NCBI GenBank assembly: GCA_020061465.1
Contig: JAGUYG010000071.1
Coordinates: 1 to 52,009, forward strand
Length of the DNA stretch: 52,009 nucleotides
Direction: 5' to 3'
Source: Ignavibacteriales bacterium
GTDB taxonomy: Bacteria; Bacteroidota; Ignavibacteria; Ignavibacteriales; Ignavibacteriaceae
Positions within the stretch are counted from its first letter, which is position 1. Each line of letters begins with the position of its first letter. Positions 37,188-44,749 of this stretch are shown here, in pieces. The translations under genes were made by a program, and so were the position numbers. The notes beneath the pieces were generated by a model. The model was not told the origin of the DNA. It ran no database searches and saw only the letters and a list, made by a program, of their open reading frames with translations.

Positions 37188-38129
37188 ATGAAAAGCAGAC
37201 ATATTTTCTGGGGTATGTTTTTAATTTCCCTCGGGCTTCTGATTTTGTTACACAACCTCGAGGTGGTGAATCTAATCAATTATGATTTAATAAAATTTTG
37301 GCCACTGATAGTTATCCTTTGGGGAATTTGCCTGATTGTAAAAAATGAAATGTTCAGAGGCTTTCTCTCCGGTTTATTGGCTCTGATTATTGCATTGGTC
37401 ATTTTTCTTGCAATCTCCGGATTATTTAATATAGCATCGGGAAATATTTTTATCGGTAAGAATGATGATGGACTGATTATCTCTGATAATTTTGAAGAAA
37501 CGCCTTTCTCTGTTCAGTTCGATTCAGTTTTGGCAACAGCGGTGCTTAATATTGATGCATCAGCCGGGACATATATTTTAGCCGATACAACATCAGAGCT
37601 TTTTTATGCCAGGGCACGAGGATTAAAAGGCGCTTATCACTTATTAGCTGCAAAAAATGATGATAACCAGGTTTTAGATTTTAAAATGAAGGAAGGTAAA
37701 ATTGCATTCAAATCCGGTAAGATTAGAAACAAAGTTGATTTTTATTTAAATCCTAATCCTAGCTGGAGATTAAACGTTTCTGCAGGCGCTGCTAAAGTTG
37801 ATTTTGATCTTACACCTTTTATTATAAATACTGTGAACGTAAGCGTTGGAGCATCTGACGTAATAATTAAGCTTGGGGATAAAGCCGATACAACACATAT
37901 CAATATTTCCGGCGGAGTTTCAAAAATCAGAATACTTGTACCGGAAAATGTCGGCTGTGAATTATATACAAACACAACACTCTCTTCGAGGAAAATTTAT
38001 GGTTTGAAGAAAATTGAAACTGGTTTGTACAGATCAGATAACTTTGACGATTCGCAAAAGAAAATTTTTATTAACTGTGATGTAGGATTATCCTCATTAA
38101 GCGTAAGACAATTTAACGACGAGTGGTGA
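37188..38129 (+). CDS. DUF5668 / toastrack-type membrane protein (LiaF-like)
   Basis: 313 residues: three or four membrane helices in the first about 80 residues (IFWGMFLISLGLLILLHN, FWPLIVILWGICLIV, LLALIIALVIFLAISGLF), then an extracytoplasmic beta-rich domain of repeated short strands (about 110-310; NVSAGAAKVDFDL, VNVSVGASDVIIKLGD, HINISGGVSKIRI). This matches the cell-wall-active antibiotic response/LiaF toastrack fold that accompanies PspC proteins. It probably works with the upstream PspC protein in envelope homeostasis. Its end overlaps the MGMT-like gene on the other strand tail to tail by 17 bases. Confidence 0.85.
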   Translation: MKSRHIFWGMFLISLGLLILLHNLEVVNLINYDLIKFWPLIVILWGICLIVKNEMFRGFLSGLLALIIALVIFLAISGLFNIASGNIFIGKNDDGLIISDNFEETPFSVQFDSVLATAVLNIDASAGTYILADTTSELFYARARGLKGAYHLLAAKNDDNQVLDFKMKEGKIAFKSGKIRNKVDFYLNPNPSWRLNVSAGAAKVDFDLTPFIINTVNVSVGASDVIIKLGDKADTTHINISGGVSKIRILVPENVGCELYTNTTLSSRKIYGLKKIETGLYRSDNFDDSQKKIFINCDVGLSSLSVRQFNDEW

Positions 38130-38517
38130 TTTTCCGATGCCGTTTATTTTTCTTTTGAATTTCCGGTTTCCAAAGAAATTTACTTAATAGCACATTTCCA
38201 TTATCGTCAAATTCAACTCCTTCGGAGCGTAGAAGATCCTCCATTATTTCATAATCGCCAAAGTGCATTCTTCCGGTTAAAGCACCGAACCTATTCACAA
38301 CCCTGTGGCAAGGTAAATCCGAATTCTTAGCACCGTTTAACGCCCAACCCACCGTGCGTGCAGCAGATCTGACACCGCACACCTCGGCAATATCACCGTA
38401 AGTCGCAACTTTTCCGTAAGGAATTTTCCTAACGACAGAATAAACTCTATCAAAAAAATCCTTTTTATTATTCCTCTTTTGTTTGCTCGAAGTTTTTGTC
38501 GAAGACTTTTTATTCAT
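38113..38517 (-). CDS. MGMT / alkyltransferase-like protein
   Basis: 134 residues of the short ATL-like type: a basic N-terminal tail, then VRKIPYGKVATYGDIA and the active-site motif LPCHRVVNRFG with Cys70 present. True ATL proteins replace this Cys, so a transferase activity on O6-alkylguanine is possible. The helix-turn-helix with the Arg finger (SAARTVGWAL) is there. It starts two bases after the prfB stop, so the genes are co-transcribed. Confidence 0.87.
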   Translation of the reverse strand: MNKKSSTKTSSKQKRNNKKDFFDRVYSVVRKIPYGKVATYGDIAEVCGVRSAARTVGWALNGAKNSDLPCHRVVNRFGALTGRMHFGDYEIMEDLLRSEGVEFDDNGNVLLSKFLWKPEIQKKNKRHRKITTRR

Positions 38518-38519
38518 TA

Positions 38520-39621
38520 TTAAATCTGGCTGGCTTTAAGTAAATATGCTTTGATAAAGTTATTCAAATTACCATCCATCACACCTTGAACATCGGAAGT
38601 TTCAACATCGGTTCTATGATCTTTAACCATATTATAAGGATGAAAAACATAAGAGCGTATCTGGCTTCCCCATTCTATTTTCATTTTACTTTTTTCAACT
38701 TCATCTAATTCCGCCTCCTGTTTTTCTTTTTCGATTTGATAAAGTTTTGCCTTAAGCAGCTTCATTGCATTAGTTCTATTTTGAAGCTGCGATCTTTCAC
38801 TTTGGCATGCTGCAACAACACCGGTGGGAATGTGGGTTATTCTGACAGCAGTTTCCACTTTATTTACGTTCTGACCTCCCTTCCCACCCGATCTATAAGT
38901 ATCAATTCTTAAATCTGCAGGAATAATTTCTATCTCAATCGTATCGTCAGTTTCAGGAATCACAAAAACAGAAGCAAATGATGTGTGTCTTCTTTTATTC
39001 GCATCGAAAGGAGAAATTCTAACAAGCCGGTGGACGCCGTTTTCAGCCTTCAAATAGCCGTAGGCATATTCGCCTTCAACTTCAATTGCACAGCTTTTAA
39101 TTCCCGCTCCGTCTCCTTCAAGCATATCGATAATCATCATCTTAAAGTTATTTTGCTCGCCCCAGCGTAAATACATACGCATCAGCATTTCTGCCCAATC
39201 CTGTGCTTCAGTTCCGCCCGCACCCGAGTGGATAGTTAGGATACAATTTCTGTGATCATCTTTGCCGCTCAACATATTTTTGAATTCAGCATCTTCAACT
39301 GCTTTACTCAAAGATTTTAATTCATTTTCAATATCTTCGTAAAACGATTCATCATTTTCTTCTTGAGCTAACTTAATAAATTCTTCAAGATGGCGGGATT
39401 TTTTATCCAGATCTTTCCACAAATTAACCCAAGATTCTAATAATTTAATTTCCTGAAGAACTGCCTGAGCGGTTATTTGATCTTCCCAAAACGAAGGTAA
39501 TGTGGATTTGTGCTGCAGATCTACAATTTTTGATTCTTTGTTATCAACGTCAAAGATAACTCCGTAATTGTTGGATTCTTTTTTTATAAGTGTGTAGGTG
39601 TTTTAATTCTTCTTCGTACAT
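38520..39621 (-). CDS. prfB: Peptide chain release factor 2, with programmed +1 frameshift
   Basis: The open frame visible from 39422 (300 residues) lacks the N-terminus. Upstream an ATG at 39621 opens 23 codons ending in CTT then TGA at 39552-39550, and a +1 shift onto GAC joins the main frame in register, giving about 366 residues, the normal RF2 length. The joined protein has the tripeptide-anticodon and peptidyl-hydrolysis regions, with GGQ in [16 protein letters not shown]2 recognises TGA, so the in-frame TGA gives autoregulation: low RF2 promotes the shift. It is followed by the MGMT-like gene and preceded by the atuA pair on the same strand. Confidence 0.94.
39549..39564 (-). promoter_or_regulatory. 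prfB +1 frameshift site
   Basis: The minus strand reads CGGAGTTATCTTTGAC: an SD-like CGGAG, a short spacer, the slippery CTT, and the TGAC context. It is the classical RF2 recoding signal. Confidence 0.93.
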
Positions 39622-39668
39622 AAAATGTCCTTAAATTTTGAATTTGTAAATTATTGTAGCACCTAAAT

Positions 39669-39983
39669 TTATATTCCAATCTCCATTCTAAGCAATGCAG
39701 ATGCGAGTGTCTTACCTTGTGCATCATGCATTAATGAAACTGTTCCGCCGCCGCCTAAAGTGTTGTGGAGAACAAAGTTTAATGCTCTGATATTCGGAAT
39801 TTCATATCTATCAACTTTACCGTGACAAATACCCTCAAAATATTCTTTAACTCTTTCAGCAGTTAGATACTTTTTAATTATTTCGTAACCCTCATCGTCA
39901 TAAGCAATTATTCCGATATTGGCAGCATCTCCCTTATCGCCGCTTCTGCCGTGGGCTATGTCAATTAATTTTATTTTTTTCAT
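39669..39983 (-). CDS. AtuA C-terminal domain protein
   Basis: 104 residues: IDIAHGRSGDKGDAANIGIIAYD, then VDRYEIPNIRALNFVLHNTLGGGGTVSLM. This is the small domain that forms the C-terminus of AtuA-type proteins (DUF1446 partner). It overlaps the atuA-like gene by four bases (ATGA), so in this organism the two domains are separate, coupled proteins. Molecular role unknown; the family is tied to acyclic terpene/acyl-CoA metabolism by name only. Confidence 0.82.
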   Translation of the reverse strand: MKKIKLIDIAHGRSGDKGDAANIGIIAYDDEGYEIIKKYLTAERVKEYFEGICHGKVDRYEIPNIRALNFVLHNTLGGGGTVSLMHDAQGKTLASALLRMEIGI

Positions 39984-41341
39984 GTAGTAACTACTTCAAC
40001 TTTTGGTTTGACTAATCTCTTTGGAATTAAAGCAGGCCAATAAGCTATAACTTCATTCGGTTTAGGACGACCACCCGCAAAACCGGTTACACCTGGCGGA
40101 CCGGTTAATATTAAAGGCGCGATTTCTTTTGCAAATGCTTCAACATCATAATATTGTTTACTCCGAACTCCCATCCGCAGAACCACTTCATTTATTTCAT
40201 CTTGCTTTGAAGCTAAAGGTCCGTGACAAGCATTTACACCAAGGAACTCAGTTCTTATTTCATCGAACTTCAATCCCAAATCAGAAAGACGTGTTCGTAA
40301 AATTTCATCTGCCTTTTGTGCTTTTTCTAATGCATCAGGCCAACTGTAAGTTAAACTTCCGATTGCCGTGTAACCGTCATTATAAGCCATCGAAACTTTG
40401 TATAAATCTGTAGCTGGCTTCCCTCTAATTCCATAAACTTTAACTCTATCTTTTTCTAATTGCTTTAACTTGATGGTAGTAAAATCCGCAACGCATTCAG
40501 GAGTGATGTAACTTGTCGGGTCGCCAATTTCATACAACAGTTGCTCACTCACAGTTTCGATTGAAACCACTCCACCGGTATTTTGGTGTTTTGTAATTAC
40601 AATTTCTCCATTCGGATAAGCTTCGGCAATCGGGAATCCGATATGAGCAAGGTCAGGAACAGCCCTCCAATTGCCAAGAAAATTTCCGCCGCTTGCCTGT
40701 CCGCCGCACTCAATAATATGTCCGGCAATTACACCAGAAGCTAATTTATCCCAATCATCCCACGCCCATTTGAATTCGTGTATCATCGGTGCATAAGTAA
40801 GAGAAGTGTCTGTTGTTCGTCCGGTTATAACTATTTGCGCACCTTTCTTTAAAGCTTCAACTATCGGTCGTGCACCGAAGTAAACATTTGCGCTGATTAT
40901 TTTTTCTTTCACATCGGAAATTTTCTGACCGGACTCCATGTTATCCAGCCCTGCGCCGCGTTTCAACAGATCATCGAGTGAATCTAAAATATCATCGCCG
41001 GTTACAACGCCTATCTTCAAACCTTTGATGCCTTGTTTATGTGCACACTTTAAAATATCTTCAACACAACCCATCGGGTTAGCGCCGCCGCCATTGGTAA
41101 TTACTTTTATATTTTTTTCAGTAATGTGAGGAAGCAAATCTTTCATTATGTGAACTAAATCCTTTGCATATCCGGCTGAAGGATTTCTCTTTTTTTGTTT
41201 CTGCATGATAGACATAGTAACTTCTGCAAGAAAATCCATCATCAGATAATCGATGGGACCTTGAGTTACTTGCTGGAGCGGGATGGATTGAAGGTCACCC
41301 CAAAAACCCTGCCCGGATGCTATGCGAATTTTGTCTTTCAA
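39980..41341 (-). CDS. AtuA-like (DUF1446) protein
   Basis: 453 residues with IASGQGFWGDLQSIPLQQV at the start, NGGGANPMGCVEDIL, GKKGAQIVITGRTTDTSL, and the region around IECGGQASGGNF and HQNTGGVVS. It matches the N-terminal domain of AtuA from acyclic terpene utilisation, whose reaction is not established. It is coupled to the C-terminal-domain gene. The 5' end of this gene, about 55 bases plus roughly 55 upstream, is duplicated at 42859-42988 beyond the AbiE module. Confidence 0.83.
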   Translation of the reverse strand: MKDKIRIASGQGFWGDLQSIPLQQVTQGPIDYLMMDFLAEVTMSIMQKQKKRNPSAGYAKDLVHIMKDLLPHITEKNIKVITNGGGANPMGCVEDILKCAHKQGIKGLKIGVVTGDDILDSLDDLLKRGAGLDNMESGQKISDVKEKIISANVYFGARPIVEALKKGAQIVITGRTTDTSLTYAPMIHEFKWAWDDWDKLASGVIAGHIIECGGQASGGNFLGNWRAVPDLAHIGFPIAEAYPNGEIVITKHQNTGGVVSIETVSEQLLYEIGDPTSYITPECVADFTTIKLKQLEKDRVKVYGIRGKPATDLYKVSMAYNDGYTAIGSLTYSWPDALEKAQKADEILRTRLSDLGLKFDEIRTEFLGVNACHGPLASKQDEINEVVLRMGVRSKQYYDVEAFAKEIAPLILTGPPGVTGFAGGRPKPNEVIAYWPALIPKRLVKPKVEVVTT

Positions 41342-41421
41342 ACATTCTCCAAAAATTCAGTGCAAAGATATAAAAGGTAAGATTGGGATGAAAATGAAGG
41401 GAATAAAACTCTGCGTGCTTA

Positions 41422-41510
41422 GCGTCTTCTCAGCGCTCTCTGCGTTTAAAGCTTAAACGCAGAGGACGCAAAGTTAAGACTCGCAAAGAACCTGCCTACC
41501 GATAGGCAGG
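41422..41510. repeat. Palindromic repeat block upstream of abiEi
   Basis: Two hairpins: 41438-41449 pairs perfectly with 41453-41464 (12-bp arms, CTCTGCGTTTAA, 3-base loop), and 41491-41498 with 41503-41510 (8-bp arms, CCTGCCTA, loop CCGA). The intervening DNA is GCAAAG-rich. Such blocks recur between genes in FCB genomes. It lies between the atuA 5' end and the AbiE promoter and has no coding potential. Confidence 0.75.
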
Positions 41511-41566
41511 CGCAAAGACATGAAAGTTAAGATTAGAATGAATTCTTTTGATTTATTTTATAAATA

Positions 41567-41591
41567 CACTAAATTAACATTAGTGTTAATT
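41567..41591 (+). promoter_or_regulatory. Probable AbiEi operator
   Basis: Two overlapping inverted repeats lie just upstream of abiEi: ACACTAA (41567-41573) with TTAGTGT (41580-41586), and AATTAACA (41572-41579) with TGTTAATT (41584-41591). AbiEi proteins autoregulate by binding inverted repeats in their own promoter. Assignment is by position and symmetry. Confidence 0.55.
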
Positions 41592-41607
41592 ATCTATATT
41601 TAATCAA

Positions 41608-42201
41608 ATGAAGAGTTTATCGCTAAATAATTCGTCAAAACCAGCATTGAGCATTAATGACATTGCAAATTTGTTATCAATCAGCAAAGAATCTGCAAAA
41701 GTAACCGCCACGAGATACACGCGAAAGGGATTACTGGTTAGATTGAAGAGAGATTTCTATATCCCGATAAACAAGTTTGATAAATTTACTGAGAAGGATT
41801 TTTTCCAAGCGGCAAACATTATTCAAGTGCCTTCTTATATTTCGTTAACCTCTGCTTTGAGTTATTACAATATTTCTACTCAACAATTCCAAAACGTATA
41901 CGAATCAATAGCTGTCAAAAGGACAAAAGATGTTAAGGTGAGAAACATAGAGTTTATTTTTAACCTCGTTAAAAAAATATTCTATACCGGTTTTACTCTT
42001 GAAGACAATTTTTTTATTGCCAAACCAGAAAAAGCTCTTGCTGATATTGTTTATTTAACATCTTTAGCAAAATATAGTTGTGATTTTACGGCTATCAACT
42101 TCAAAAGATTAAATAAGAAAAAAATTGATGATTATATTCAACTCACAAACAAAAGAACAAAATTATTTTGGGATAGATTATGCAAGACTTACAAAATCTA
42201 G
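41608..42201 (+). CDS. AbiEi-type antitoxin / transcriptional regulator
   Basis: 197 residues. The N-terminal winged-helix (SINDIANLLSISKESAKVTATRYTRKGLLVRLKRDFYIP) is the usual AbiEi DNA-binding domain. The C-terminal domain contains IQVPSYISLTSALSYYNIS and AKPEKALADIVYLT, also typical. It overlaps abiEii by 22 bases. As in type IV systems it probably represses the operon and counteracts the toxin. The AbiE pair has the opposite direction to all neighbouring genes. Confidence 0.9.
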   Translation: MKSLSLNNSSKPALSINDIANLLSISKESAKVTATRYTRKGLLVRLKRDFYIPINKFDKFTEKDFFQAANIIQVPSYISLTSALSYYNISTQQFQNVYESIAVKRTKDVKVRNIEFIFNLVKKIFYTGFTLEDNFFIAKPEKALADIVYLTSLAKYSCDFTAINFKRLNKKKIDDYIQLTNKRTKLFWDRLCKTYKI

Positions 42202-42848
42202 AAATATTCGAGATCGAAGTTCTTGAAATTTTTAATAGTATAAGAGTATTAGATAATCTCTATTTCGGAGGCGGAACCATGCTGAGACTCTGCCATAATT
42301 TGAACCGTTACTCAACTGATTTGGATTTCTGGATTGATAATACTTTGGATTCAAAATCTCTCTTTTCAAAATTGAAAGATGAGTTTAAGAATCGTTATAA
42401 AATAGTTGATGCGGAAAACAAAAAAAACACATTACTGTTCGAGATAAAATCCACTGCATATAAACGGAACTTGAAGATAGAGATAAGAAAAGAACAAAAT
42501 GATTTTAGCTGGGAACGAAAGATTGCTTTTTCAAGATTCACGAATAAGCAGGTTACTTTAAAAGGTTTAACCTTGCAGCAAATGATGAAAAACAAAATTG
42601 AGGCGATGCTGTCTAGAAAAATTATACGGGATTGTTTTGATATTGAATTTCTTTTGATGCGCGGTGTTGATCTTCCATTAAATAAAACAAAGCTTGAAGA
42701 GATGAAGAAAATTATAAATTCGTTTAAGGAGAGGGATTTTAAGGTAATGCTTGGTTCTATCTTGGAAGAAAAAGAAAGAAAATTTTATTTAGAAAACAGA
42801 TTCAAGCTTTTGAAAGAAGAAATAAATAGAAAATTAATAGCTGGTTAA
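42180..42848 (+). CDS. AbiEii-type nucleotidyltransferase toxin
   Basis: 222 residues with the nucleotidyltransferase signature YFGGGTMLRLCHNLNRYSTDLDFWI (Gly-Gly/Gly and Asp-x-Asp-Phe, about residues 28-52) and the later helical region TLQQMMKNKIEAMLSRKIIRDCFDIEFLL. Related AbiEii/MenT toxins transfer nucleotides to tRNA 3' ends. It is intact, unlike two of the toxins in the citrate region. Its stop overlaps the end of the dead atuA copy that begins immediately downstream on the other strand. Confidence 0.9.
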   Translation: MQDLQNLEIFEIEVLEIFNSIRVLDNLYFGGGTMLRLCHNLNRYSTDLDFWIDNTLDSKSLFSKLKDEFKNRYKIVDAENKKNTLLFEIKSTAYKRNLKIEIRKEQNDFSWERKIAFSRFTNKQVTLKGLTLQQMMKNKIEAMLSRKIIRDCFDIEFLLMRGVDLPLNKTKLEEMKKIINSFKERDFKVMLGSILEEKERKFYLENRFKLLKEEINRKLIAG

Positions 42849-42922
42849 TGAGAAATGTATTGAAGGTCACCCCAAAAACCTTGTCCGGAAGCTATACTTA
42901 TTTTGTCTTTTGCCTTAGGCAT
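42845..42922 (-). pseudogene. 5' stub of a second atuA copy
   Basis: ATG at 42922 opens a 25-codon frame, beginning MPKAKDKISIASGQGFWGDL and then running into TAA. From KDK onward it matches the first residues of the atuA-like gene, with a four-residue N-terminal extension. The coding sequence is cut off at 42859 by the AbiE module. It is a fragment and cannot make an AtuA protein. Confidence 0.88.
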
Positions 42923-42988
42923 GGATTCTCAGAAACATTCTCCAAAAATTCTGTTCAAAGATATGAAGGGTAAAGTTGGAATGAAAAT
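42859..42988. repeat. Direct repeat of 41287-41395 (atuA 5' end and upstream)
   Basis: The two segments align through about 105 bases at roughly 85 to 90 percent by eye, in the same orientation, except for 25 extra bases in this copy around 42911-42935. They bracket the palindromes and abiEi-abiEii. Each runs from inside atuA to a common end (ATGAAAAT). Confidence 0.88.
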
Positions 42989-43094
42989 ACTCTAACTGTT
43001 GTTTATACTAAATTGATAATTATAAACCAAAACTTTTTAGTGGGTGTAATGTTAAAACATTTATAAAATTTTTAATGAGAGTTGTACGTTATTT

Positions 43095-43257
43095 CGACTA
43101 ACGGTTAGCCGATTTACGATGGGCGGGCTTTTCAGCACAAATGTTCATTCGGAGAACTGAACTTTCTGTAACCACAAAACTGTCTACTGAAAACGAAACC
43201 CCGCCTATAGCAAATGTGCTGTTACCTGCTGCCCGCCTTGGTGGCCGTGTAGTTGTC
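43095..43257 (-). other. attC-like site D (degenerate), end of HNH cassette
   Basis: On the minus strand: a degenerate R'' near 43249-43257 and R' GTTAGTCG at 43102-43095. Arms GGCGGGC/GCCCGCC (43122-43128, 43231-43237) and CAGCACA/TGTGCTG (43133-43139, 43215-43221) pair between them. An L-box pairing of about eight bases with one unpaired base and wobble pairs can be drawn next to the R boxes. Consistent with an old attC. Confidence 0.5.
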
Positions 43258-43258
43258 A

Positions 43259-44305
43259 TCATAGGTTTGCGTATTTTTTTCTGTTGCATGGTTCACAAAG
43301 AAGTTGAAGGTTACGGTAGCTCGAAGAACCACCTTTAGAAAATGGAATGATGTGGTCAAACTCTAATTTTTCTTTGCTGCCACATACAACACACATTGCG
43401 TTGTCACGTTGCCAAACTTTATCCTTAACATGTTGGGGTATGGTTTCTCGCTTTTGTTTTGACTGTTTTTCATTTGAATTATTCGTTTCAAAGTAGAAAC
43501 TATAAACGAAATTTTTTCTTTGGTCAAAGGTGGTGTAAACATGTTTCCACTTTAGCCATAAGTCATCACTGCTTTCTGAACGGTGCATGTCGTCTTGGCT
43601 ATTTCCTTTTACGATAATTCTTTTCCAATCATCTTCGTTTAGATATGCTTGAACAAATTCAAGGTTGTGATAGTCATTAATACCCCATTCTTTTATATTG
43701 TCGTAGCCAAATGGAGTACTCAAAAACTCTGGTGGTTCCGTCTTACAATAGTCCTTGCAAACCTGTATATACTTTTCCCTGCACTTGTCTTGCTCGTCAA
43801 AAAGAGATTCACCTCCATTGTCAAAAAGCATTTTAGATGAGGCTTCAAAGTCAGGAATTGGAAAATCTTTGTAGTAAGTGTCAACTAAGTTTAAAATTTC
43901 TTCAAAGAGTGGTTTATAAACCTGTTGCTTTTGAATGTCTCGTTTGTCAGGGTTGAAATAGTATGAACCTGCCATCCAAGATACAATTTGTTTTTGGATA
44001 GTGGTTATGGTCGTTGATTTAAACCACTCGTAAAGCTTGGGTTGTATGGCAACGGCAAAAACATCATGATATGCAAAATCAAAAATTCCTTTGTTCACAA
44101 GGTCGTGAAACTTTATTAGGTTGTTATACTCGTCAACTGATGTGATGTAAAATGAAATGTATCTTGAATTGTAAGCTGTCCGAAGATATTTTACATATTT
44201 CACTCGTTCTAAAAATTCTTCTCTTGTGAGTCGAACTTTCTTATGAATGTAGGGGTCAATCAAAACTACTTGTCCCTTTAATGTTTCGTAATAGTCAAGA
44301 TACAT
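43259..44305 (-). CDS. HNH endonuclease domain protein (cassette gene)
   Basis: 348 residues from ATG at 44305; the longer frame to 44407 starts inside attC site C and is rejected. The first about 280 residues are unfamiliar, with many Lys/Tyr/Asp and a helical look. The C-terminus is a typical HNH module: HVKDKVWQRDNAMCVVCGSKEKLEFDHIIPFSKGG then NLQLLCEPCNRKK, with both CxxC pairs and the His-His-Asn core. HNH domains cut nucleic acid with a single metal ion. It resembles defence-type or homing-type nucleases, but target and activity are unknown. It is the last cassette, next to site D. Confidence 0.85.
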   Translation of the reverse strand: MYLDYYETLKGQVVLIDPYIHKKVRLTREEFLERVKYVKYLRTAYNSRYISFYITSVDEYNNLIKFHDLVNKGIFDFAYHDVFAVAIQPKLYEWFKSTTITTIQKQIVSWMAGSYYFNPDKRDIQKQQVYKPLFEEILNLVDTYYKDFPIPDFEASSKMLFDNGGESLFDEQDKCREKYIQVCKDYCKTEPPEFLSTPFGYDNIKEWGINDYHNLEFVQAYLNEDDWKRIIVKGNSQDDMHRSESSDDLWLKWKHVYTTFDQRKNFVYSFYFETNNSNEKQSKQKRETIPQHVKDKVWQRDNAMCVVCGSKEKLEFDHIIPFSKGGSSSYRNLQLLCEPCNRKKYANL

Positions 44306-44366
44306 AATGTCGCTTTTTTTTGTTCGTTTTGCAGTCAATTTAATGTTGTGTATGTCGTCACGGGTT

Positions 44367-44538
44367 GCAACTAACGTCTCGCCCAACAATGCAGGCCCGC
44401 CCACCACGCCTTTCTATCAACAAAGGACGGGCTTGAGCGACCACAACTGTTCTTTCATTCAGATTCACGCTTGCCATATTAAATGAGGGAGCGTAGTGGT
44501 TGGGCATTTTAGCTGCCGTTTGTACCCGTTGTTAAGTG
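44367..44538 (-). other. attC-like site C (degenerate), end of SWIM cassette
   Basis: R'' is CACTTAAC (44538-44531) and R' GTTAGTTGC (44375-44367). The SWIM cassette's left end TTATGTG pairs with R'' except at one position. Inner arms around GCCCAACCACTACGC and GCGTGGTGGGC pair well; the L boxes pair with bulges. The HNH cassette's left end TTAGTTGC is nearly complementary to the degenerate R'' of site D. Confidence 0.6.
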
Positions 44539-44729
44539 TCATATCCAATTATTGTAACGATCGTGATCGTCGAGCCTGGTTTGAGTTTCTTGGGTCGCTT
44601 CTTCTGACTATAAAAATGACTGACAGTTTCGATCATCTCAGCACGAGTCAATTTACGATAGGCAAGAATGTTGAAGCGGATATTCCTTTCCTTGTTAAGA
44701 ATAGTACTCACAACGTTCGGTTTTTCCAT
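44532..44729 (-). CDS. Small protein encoded with the SWIM gene
   Basis: 65 residues from ATG at 44729, beginning 20 bases after the SWIM gene's stop: MEKPNVVSTILNKERNIRFN, then LTRAEMIETVSHFYSQKKRPKKLKPGSTITIVTIIGYDT. It has a basic linker and a hydrophobic strand-forming end. A start at 44771 inside the SWIM gene is possible but less natural. The frame ends at the R'' box of site C, as cassette genes often do. Function unknown. Confidence 0.55.
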   Translation of the reverse strand: MEKPNVVSTILNKERNIRFNILAYRKLTRAEMIETVSHFYSQKKRPKKLKPGSTITIVTIIGYDT

Positions 44730-44749
44730 CGGCAACCTTGTCCCAAATG

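Noticed and set aside
38520-39422. RF2 starting at 39422
   Set aside because: This would lack the N-terminal domain; a programmed frameshift joins it to ATG at 39621.
43098-43289. 63-residue minus-strand frame at the HNH gene end
   Set aside because: It coincides with attC site D and shares its palindromic composition (TRPPRRAAG); a read-through of the folded site.
44306-44407. N-terminal extension of the HNH protein to 44407
   Set aside because: The extra 34 codons are encoded by the R'/L' part of attC site C; the ATG at 44305 is a better start.
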